DNA of 25,394 bases, from assembly GCA_036502925.1 (NCBI GenBank), contig DASXXS010000225.1, forward strand, positions 1 through 25,394, given 5' to 3'. This document shows, in pieces, positions 21,214-25,394 of the stretch. Each line of letters begins with the position of its first letter. The stretch's first letter is position 1. Made by a program: the position numbers and the translations under genes. The stretch is from VAZQ01 sp036502925 (lineage in GTDB: Bacteria > Pseudomonadota > Alphaproteobacteria > Rhizobiales > Xanthobacteraceae). The notes under the pieces are model-generated. The model did not search any database. It was not told the origin of the DNA and saw nothing but the letters and a program-made list of their open reading frames with translations.

Positions 21214-21609
21214 ATGCCGGCCAAGCCGCCTTCCGCCATCGCGTTCGCCGCCGCTGCAAGTGTCGCGCTGGCAGGCTGCGGCGCGTCGGCCCTCGCGCAG
21301 ACAAATCCCAAATGCGATCCGCTCGATCCGGTCTCCGATGCGGGCTGGTCGGTGGTGCCCTCGCTCGAAACGGTCGGCAAGGCGGACGGCCGCCCCTATC
21401 AGGCCGGCGCGGGCGGCGACTGGTTCATCGATCGCACCACGACGCTGCTGCCGTTCTGCAACTACTATAACGAGATCGGAATCTACAGCATGCGGTCCTA
21501 CACGCTGTCGCGGCAGGTCACCAAGGAGCAGATCCAAATCTGCAAGGCCGCGCCCGGCGGCGGCAGCACGGCGATCGCCCCGTATGCGGGTCCTTGCCCG
21601 CCGAAGTAG
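21214..21609 (+). CDS. Small exported protein, probable lipoprotein
   Basis: 131 residues from ATG at 21214 (CGAGG about nine bases upstream). The frame is open much further upstream, but that part is antisense to the FAD gene. The N-terminus is a signal sequence (AIAFAAAASVALAGCGASALA) with a lipobox LAGC, so it is probably lipid-anchored; cleavage after ALA as an ordinary signal peptide is the alternative. The mature part is small and polar with further cysteines (NPKCDPLD, LPFCNYYNEIGIYSMRSYTL, IQICKAAPGG, YAGPCPPK), suggesting disulfides in the periplasm. I do not recognise a family. It is divergent from the exported FAD oxidoreductase and shares its promoter gap, which suggests a common role. 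Confidence 0.7.
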   Translation: MPAKPPSAIAFAAAASVALAGCGASALAQTNPKCDPLDPVSDAGWSVVPSLETVGKADGRPYQAGAGGDWFIDRTTTLLPFCNYYNEIGIYSMRSYTLSRQVTKEQIQICKAAPGGGSTAIAPYAGPCPPK

Positions 21610-21654
21610 GTAAAGCTTCGATCCTATTTTGCACCGTGCATGCACACATTCAGC

Positions 21655-21774
21655 GTCGTCCCGGCCCATAGCGCGTCGAAGACGCGCGTAAACGCGCTGA
21701 CGGAGCCGGGACCCATACGCCGCAGCCGATCGAAAAGACACGGCGTATGGGTCCCTGCTTTCGCAGGGACGACC
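21655..21774. repeat. Dispersed palindromic repeat, families A and D combined
   Basis: GTCGTCCCGGCCCATAGCGC at the left and GGGTCCCTGCTTTCGCAGGG then ACGACC at the right. Inner ACCCATACGCCG and CGGCGTATGGGT pair exactly. The segment GCGCGTCGAAGACGCGCGTA is the inverse of one in the copy at 1325. It is the only thing seen in the 282-base spacer 21610-21891 apart from the ribosome-binding site of the next gene. Confidence 0.75.
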
Positions 21775-21891
21775 TTGGGAGTCTTCCACGGTCCGACGCC
21801 CACCGGCAACACGCCCTCTTCAAGCCGACCGCATTGGTGTAGACTGCGCGCAAGTGCGCAATAAGCGCAGCGCATCAAAAGGGAGGGTTCC

Positions 21892-23214
21892 ATGCATCGG
21901 CACCAGAAACTGGCGGTCGCATCGCTGGCCGCGATTGCGGCGGCGGCAAGCACGGCGGGGCACGCGCAATCACCTCATGTCATCGCGCCGCCCGATCAGG
22001 TCGTCGCGGTCAAGGCCGGGCACTTGTTCGATTCCAAATTGGGCGACATGCTGAGCAACCAGGTGGTGCTGATCAAGGGCGACAGGGTCACCGACGTCGG
22101 CCCGAACCTGCCGATTCCTGCCGGCGCCAAGGTGATCGATCTGAGCGGGGCGACCGTGCTGCCCGGCATGATCGACACCCACGTGCACGTGAACACCGGC
22201 GGCCAGTCGGCGGCGCAACGCGCCATGATCGCGCTGGCGAACGCGCAAACCGACCTCCATGCCGGCTTCACCACCGTGATGGATATGGATTCGCGCGGCG
22301 GCTACAACACCGTCGATCTGCGCGATGCCATCAAGTCCGGCTTTGTGATGGGACCGCGCATGCAGGTGGTCGGGCAATCGCTCAATCAGCGGGCCACCAA
22401 CTACTATCCGGATACGCAGATCCGTTTCCAGACGGAGTATACCGAGGACAAGAACGTCAATTCCCCGCAGCTCGCCCGCGCCGCGGTGCGTGAAGCGAAG
22501 CTCCATGGCGTCGATTACATCAAGATCTACACCACCCAGGATTTCGTCGGGCAGATGCACATGTGGAAGCCGGACGCGACGCTGGTCAACAGCCCGTCCT
22601 TGGCGTTCGACGAGGTCTCCGCGATCGTGGAGGAGGCGCACCGGCTGGGTCTCAAGGTGGCGTGCCACACCTATGGGGGCGAGGGAATGTTCAGCTGCCT
22701 GAACGCCGGCGTCGACGCGCCCAATCATCTGCTCGAGCTCGACGAAAAGGGCATCAAGATCCTTCTGGACAAGAAGGAGACCTTCGTGCCCACCATCGAC
22801 GACCTGATCGCGCTCGAGAAGCCCGATATGCAGGAAACCGGCGGCCGCAACTCGCGGCTCAAGCTGATGGAGCAGGCCTTCAGGCGGGCATTGTCGGCCG
22901 GCGTCACCATGGCGTTCGGCAGCGGCTCCACGTCGCCGTCGATCCCGCACGGCAAGCAGGGCAACCAGTTCGCCTATTTCGTGAGATGGGGCATGAGCCC
23001 GACGCAGGCCTTGCAGATGGCCTATCTGCCGGCCGCCCGCATGCTCAACTACGGCTGGGAGAGCGAGATCGGGAGCCTCGAGAAAGGCAAGTTCGCCGAT
23101 CTCATCGCGGTCAGCGGAAACCCGTTGATGGATGTAAATGAAATGGAGCGGGTCAAGTTCGTGATGAAGGGCGGCCTGGTCGCCAAGAACGAGCTCGGCA
23201 TCGCCACGCCTTAG
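21892..23214 (+). CDS. Exported metallo-amidohydrolase (imidazolonepropionase/Xaa-Pro dipeptidase-like), altered catalytic residue
   Basis: 440 residues from ATG at 21892 with GGGAGG upstream. Signal peptide KLAVASLAAIAAAASTAGHA, cleaved before QSP. The amidohydrolase barrel shows DTHVHV (H97, H99), the lysine that is usually carboxylated in YIKIYTT (K211), ACHTYGG (H259) and NHLLE (H279). The final ligand and base, normally aspartate in a GTDA..PHG motif, is missing: this protein reads GSGSTSPSIPHG, with T347 in the aspartate position. The end (IGSLEKGKFADLIAVSGNPL) is typical. The related protein at 24560 keeps the aspartate. Activity on peptide-like or cyclic amide substrates is the family expectation, but the substitution puts it in doubt. 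It converges on the aminotransferase gene with no base between the stop codons. Confidence 0.85.
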   Translation: MHRHQKLAVASLAAIAAAASTAGHAQSPHVIAPPDQVVAVKAGHLFDSKLGDMLSNQVVLIKGDRVTDVGPNLPIPAGAKVIDLSGATVLPGMIDTHVHVNTGGQSAAQRAMIALANAQTDLHAGFTTVMDMDSRGGYNTVDLRDAIKSGFVMGPRMQVVGQSLNQRATNYYPDTQIRFQTEYTEDKNVNSPQLARAAVREAKLHGVDYIKIYTTQDFVGQMHMWKPDATLVNSPSLAFDEVSAIVEEAHRLGLKVACHTYGGEGMFSCLNAGVDAPNHLLELDEKGIKILLDKKETFVPTIDDLIALEKPDMQETGGRNSRLKLMEQAFRRALSAGVTMAFGSGSTSPSIPHGKQGNQFAYFVRWGMSPTQALQMAYLPAARMLNYGWESEIGSLEKGKFADLIAVSGNPLMDVNEMERVKFVMKGGLVAKNELGIATP

Positions 23215-24456
23215 TCACCACGGCTGCGCGCTGCCGCGCTGCGCCACATTCGCTATCCTGGCCGGCACGCCGAATTCGCGGCGGCACACGTCCGCGAGCG
23301 TGGCGACGCCGCGGCGGATCTCTTCGGCGCTGGGGCTGGCGAAGCAGAGGCGCATGCGGCTTTTGGCGTAGGCCTTGTCGGTCGACCATTCGGGCCCTGG
23401 ATTGATGGCGACGCCGGCCGCGAGCGCCGCCGCGGCGAGCTTCTGGGTGTCGACCAGATCGGGGAGCTTGATCCACAGGAAGATGCCGCCCGGCGGCTCG
23501 TCGAACTCGGCCGTGGTCCCGAACTGCTCGGCGAGCGCTGCCATCAGGATTTCGAGCTTGGCCCGCAGGCCGCGCGTGAGCCGCGGCACATGCTCGGTGA
23601 AATGGGCCGCGCAGAATTCCGCCAGCACCATTTGCTCGAGGGCGCCGGTGCCGGCGTCGATCTTCAGCGCCAGCATGCGCGCGATCATCTCCTGGCCGGC
23701 CACGATGTAGCCGACCCGCAGCGCCGGCGCGATCGATTTTGAGAACGAGCCGATATGGATGACGCCGCCGTGCCGGCTCATGGCATGAAGGGCAGGGGGC
23801 CGACGGCCGTCCCAGATGAGATCGGCGTAGCAATCGTCCTCGAAGATCGGCACCGCGTGGGTTTCCGCCAACGCCAACAGCTCGCGCCGGCGCTGCTCGC
23901 CCATGATGGTGCCGGTGGGGTTCTGCACGGTCGGGATGGTGTAAATGTATTTGGGCCGGATGTTGCGGCCCTTGAGGTCGTCGAGCGCGGCCGCCAGCGC
24001 ATCCAAGCGCAGGCCCTCGCGGTCGAGCGGAATGCCGAGCGCTTTCACGCCCAGCCGGGCGAGCCGGGTGAGCGCGCCCTGATAGGTTTCCTGCTCGATC
24101 AGGACGGTGTCTCCGGGTGCCAGCAGGATGCCGTTGACGAGATCGATGGCCTGCAACGAGCCGGAGGTGATCAGGATCTCGTCGCTGCTGCAGGAGATGC
24201 CGGCGTCGCGCCCGAGCTTCGCCAGCAGGAATTCGCGCAAAGGGCGGTAGCCGAGCGGGCCGCTGGCCAGCCCATAGGTGGCGAGCGTCGAACCCTCGCG
24301 CTTGAGGACCGCCGTGACCGCCGCCACGAGGCCATCGACCGGCACCTGCTCGGCGTCGTTGTTGCCGCCGATGAAATTGTATTGCGGAACGCCGGCCCAT
24401 TTGGCTGCCGCCGGCGGCAAGCCGGGCCGCAACAGCGGCGCGAAATCGAAGCTCAT
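23215..24456 (-). CDS. PLP-dependent aminotransferase, class I/II (2-aminoadipate aminotransferase / MocR-domain type)
   Basis: 413 residues from ATG at 24456, preferred over ATG at 24471 because GGAG lies nine bases upstream. Fold type I aminotransferase: TYGLASGPLGYRPLREFL, ITSGSLQAIDLV, TVQNPTG (N179), FEDDCYADL (acidic residue and tyrosine that hold the pyridine ring), and GSFSKSIAPALRVGY with the PLP lysine K240. The C-terminal SRMRLCFA carries the carboxylate-binding arginine. The pattern resembles LysN-type 2-aminoadipate and branched substrate transaminases and the C-terminal half of MocR regulators, but no GntR DNA-binding domain is present. It transfers an amino group between an amino acid and a 2-oxo acid; the substrate is unknown. 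It lies between two amidohydrolase genes, perhaps using amino acids they release. Confidence 0.9.
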   Translation of the reverse strand: MSFDFAPLLRPGLPPAAAKWAGVPQYNFIGGNNDAEQVPVDGLVAAVTAVLKREGSTLATYGLASGPLGYRPLREFLLAKLGRDAGISCSSDEILITSGSLQAIDLVNGILLAPGDTVLIEQETYQGALTRLARLGVKALGIPLDREGLRLDALAAALDDLKGRNIRPKYIYTIPTVQNPTGTIMGEQRRRELLALAETHAVPIFEDDCYADLIWDGRRPPALHAMSRHGGVIHIGSFSKSIAPALRVGYIVAGQEMIARMLALKIDAGTGALEQMVLAEFCAAHFTEHVPRLTRGLRAKLEILMAALAEQFGTTAEFDEPPGGIFLWIKLPDLVDTQKLAAAALAAGVAINPGPEWSTDKAYAKSRMRLCFASPSAEEIRRGVATLADVCRREFGVPARIANVAQRGSAQPW

Positions 24457-24510
24457 GAATGGGATCTCCATTGCGGCCGGTTTTTGCCCGCAATGATCTG
24501 CGGCATCTCG

Positions 24511-24543
24511 GCCTGCCCCGCATCAGGCGCGGGGCAGGCTTTT
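24511..24543. terminator. Strong GC hairpin with T-run on plus strand
   Basis: GCCTGCCCCGC (24511-24521) and GCGGGGCAGGC (24529-24539) pair perfectly with a 7-base loop, followed by TTTT on the plus strand. Both neighbouring genes are on the minus strand, where no T-run follows, so it may end the amidohydrolase transcript weakly or stop antisense transcripts. A 12-base palindrome CGCTAGCTAGCG at 24554-24565 overlaps the amidohydrolase stop. Confidence 0.5.
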
Positions 24544-24559
24544 CCTGAAAACGCGCTAG

Positions 24560-25394
24560 CTAGCGGGACGACACCGCGGTCTGGGCGAGATCGTTGCGGA
24601 TGACCTTGCCGCCCTTCATCACGAACTTGATCCGTTGCAGCTCGCTGATATCCGCCTGCGGGTCGCCGGCGACCGCGATGAGATCGGCGAACTTGCCCTT
24701 GTCGATCGATCCGACCCGGTCCTGCCAGCCCAGCGCTTCGGCATTGATCATGGTTCCGGACTGGATCGCCCGGGTCGGGCTGATGGCGCCGCGCTTGACC
24801 AAGGCCTCGAACTCGAGCGCCTGGGTGCCGTGCGGGAAGGTGCCGCCATCGACGCCGCTGCCTGCCATGAGCTTCAATCCGCGGGTGGCGGCCGCCATCG
24901 CGACCGCCTTCGAGAACACGGCGCTGATCTTGTACTTGCCGCCGGTGCTCTTGTTGTCGTTGTCATCCAGATACGGCTCGGTGTAGCGCACGACCGTCGG
25001 GTCGTAGTACAGCCCCTTCTGCACGATCATGTCGATCTGCTCTTGATTGAGGCCGAAGCCGTGCTCGATGGTGTCGCAGCCGGCGATGATGGAATTTCTC
25101 TGCCCGTCGCCGCCATAGACGTGGCAGCCGGCCTTGTGGCCAAGCCGATGGGTCTCCTCGATCATCGCCTGCAGGACCGGCATCGGATAGGTCACCTCGT
25201 AGCGGTCCTCGCCGGTGGGCGAGAAGGAATAGCCGCCGGCCGGAAACAGCTTGATCCAATCGGTGCCGCGCTGGATGTGCTCGCGCACCGCCTCGCGGCC
25301 TTCCTCGACCGAATGCACCACCACGCTGGTGAGCGGATTTGGCGCCGCTGCCGACGGCGTCGCGCCCCAAACGATACCGCGTCCCGACACCTGA
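24560..25394 (-). CDS. Metallo-amidohydrolase, imidazolonepropionase-like (5' end beyond window)
   Basis: 278 codons are visible. The start is outside the window: the frame stays open to the edge and the visible QVSGRG aligns with internal QVVGQS of the related protein at 21892. Present are DWIKLFPAGG (carboxylated lysine), GCHVYGG, TIEHGFG and GSGVDGGTFPHG, in which the catalytic aspartate is kept. The end (VGSIDKGKFADLIAVAGDPQ, IKFVMKGGKVIRND) mirrors the other amidohydrolase. The family hydrolyses cyclic amides, dipeptides and related bonds with one or two metals. The N-terminal HxH and any signal peptide are not visible. It is upstream of the aminotransferase on the same strand with a 103-base gap that holds a strong hairpin. 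Confidence 0.88.
   Translation of the reverse strand, partial: QVSGRGIVWGATPSAAAPNPLTSVVVHSVEEGREAVREHIQRGTDWIKLFPAGGYSFSPTGEDRYEVTYPMPVLQAMIEETHRLGHKAGCHVYGGDGQRNSIIAGCDTIEHGFGLNQEQIDMIVQKGLYYDPTVVRYTEPYLDDNDNKSTGGKYKISAVFSKAVAMAAATRGLKLMAGSGVDGGTFPHGTQALEFEALVKRGAISPTRAIQSGTMINAEALGWQDRVGSIDKGKFADLIAVAGDPQADISELQRIKFVMKGGKVIRNDLAQTAVSSR

Noticed and set aside
19617..21470. 617-codon open frame on the plus strand
   Set aside because: It is antisense to the FAD oxidoreductase, which has a Tat signal and FAD motifs; long shadow frames are common at this GC content.
24511..24543. Rho-independent terminator of the right-hand amidohydrolase gene
   Set aside because: The T-run follows the hairpin only on the plus strand while the gene is on the minus strand, so I list it as a hairpin of uncertain role.

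Overview
This is a GC-rich window from what looks like a soil or rhizosphere alphaproteobacterium, probably Hyphomicrobiales (Bradyrhizobium / Xanthobacteraceae type). The reasons are base composition, protein style, the many catabolic and solute-uptake genes, and many dispersed palindromic repeats of kinds I recall from such genomes. The placement is inference from reading alone; no search was run. I saw no tRNA, rRNA or CRISPR array.

Layout, left to right. 1-3028 (minus): a cupin dioxygenase of the gentisate 1,2-dioxygenase type, cut by the window edge, and two alpha/beta hydrolases, one lacking the nucleophilic serine. 3029-4901: a repeat-rich stretch with a truncated thiamine-diphosphate enzyme gene and a frameshifted periplasmic binding-protein gene. 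4902-7079 (minus): an ADP-forming acyl-CoA synthetase. 7263-9119 (plus): a gamma-glutamyltransferase-like protein, divergent from it. 9230-13473 (minus): an SsuABC/TauABC-type ABC transporter, with the binding-protein gene separated from the ATPase and permease genes by an IS110-family insertion sequence of the IS1111 type (10851-12315).

13628-16847 (plus) is a tight three-gene cluster: a Bug/TctC binding protein, an amidohydrolase resembling 2-pyrone-4,6-dicarboxylate hydrolase, and an LVIVD-repeat protein with a helix-turn-helix-like insert. 17066-18296 (minus) has a ModA-like binding protein, a one-helix membrane protein and a duplicated fragment of the ModA-like 3' end. 18430-21104 (minus) has a Tat-exported FAD oxidoreductase and a companion protein of unknown function. 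A small putative lipoprotein gene diverges at 21214. The right end holds two related metallo-amidohydrolases on either side of a PLP aminotransferase.

The most interesting object is the insertion sequence. Its 252-nt right end can fold into a two-loop RNA. The loop strands carry, in the expected order, matches to both flanks of this insertion and to both ends of the element, as expected for a bridge (seeker) RNA. The element sits inside a dispersed palindromic repeat, and an uninterrupted copy of that repeat lies at 7118. Its left end carries a perfect 22-bp inverted repeat next to an 11-bp inverted repeat that buries the transposase ribosome-binding site.

Taken together the genes suggest uptake and breakdown of aromatic or organic acids and peptide-like compounds. 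The region is also eroded by repeats: one truncated gene, one frameshifted gene, one duplicated gene end, and one stop codon lying in repeat sequence.
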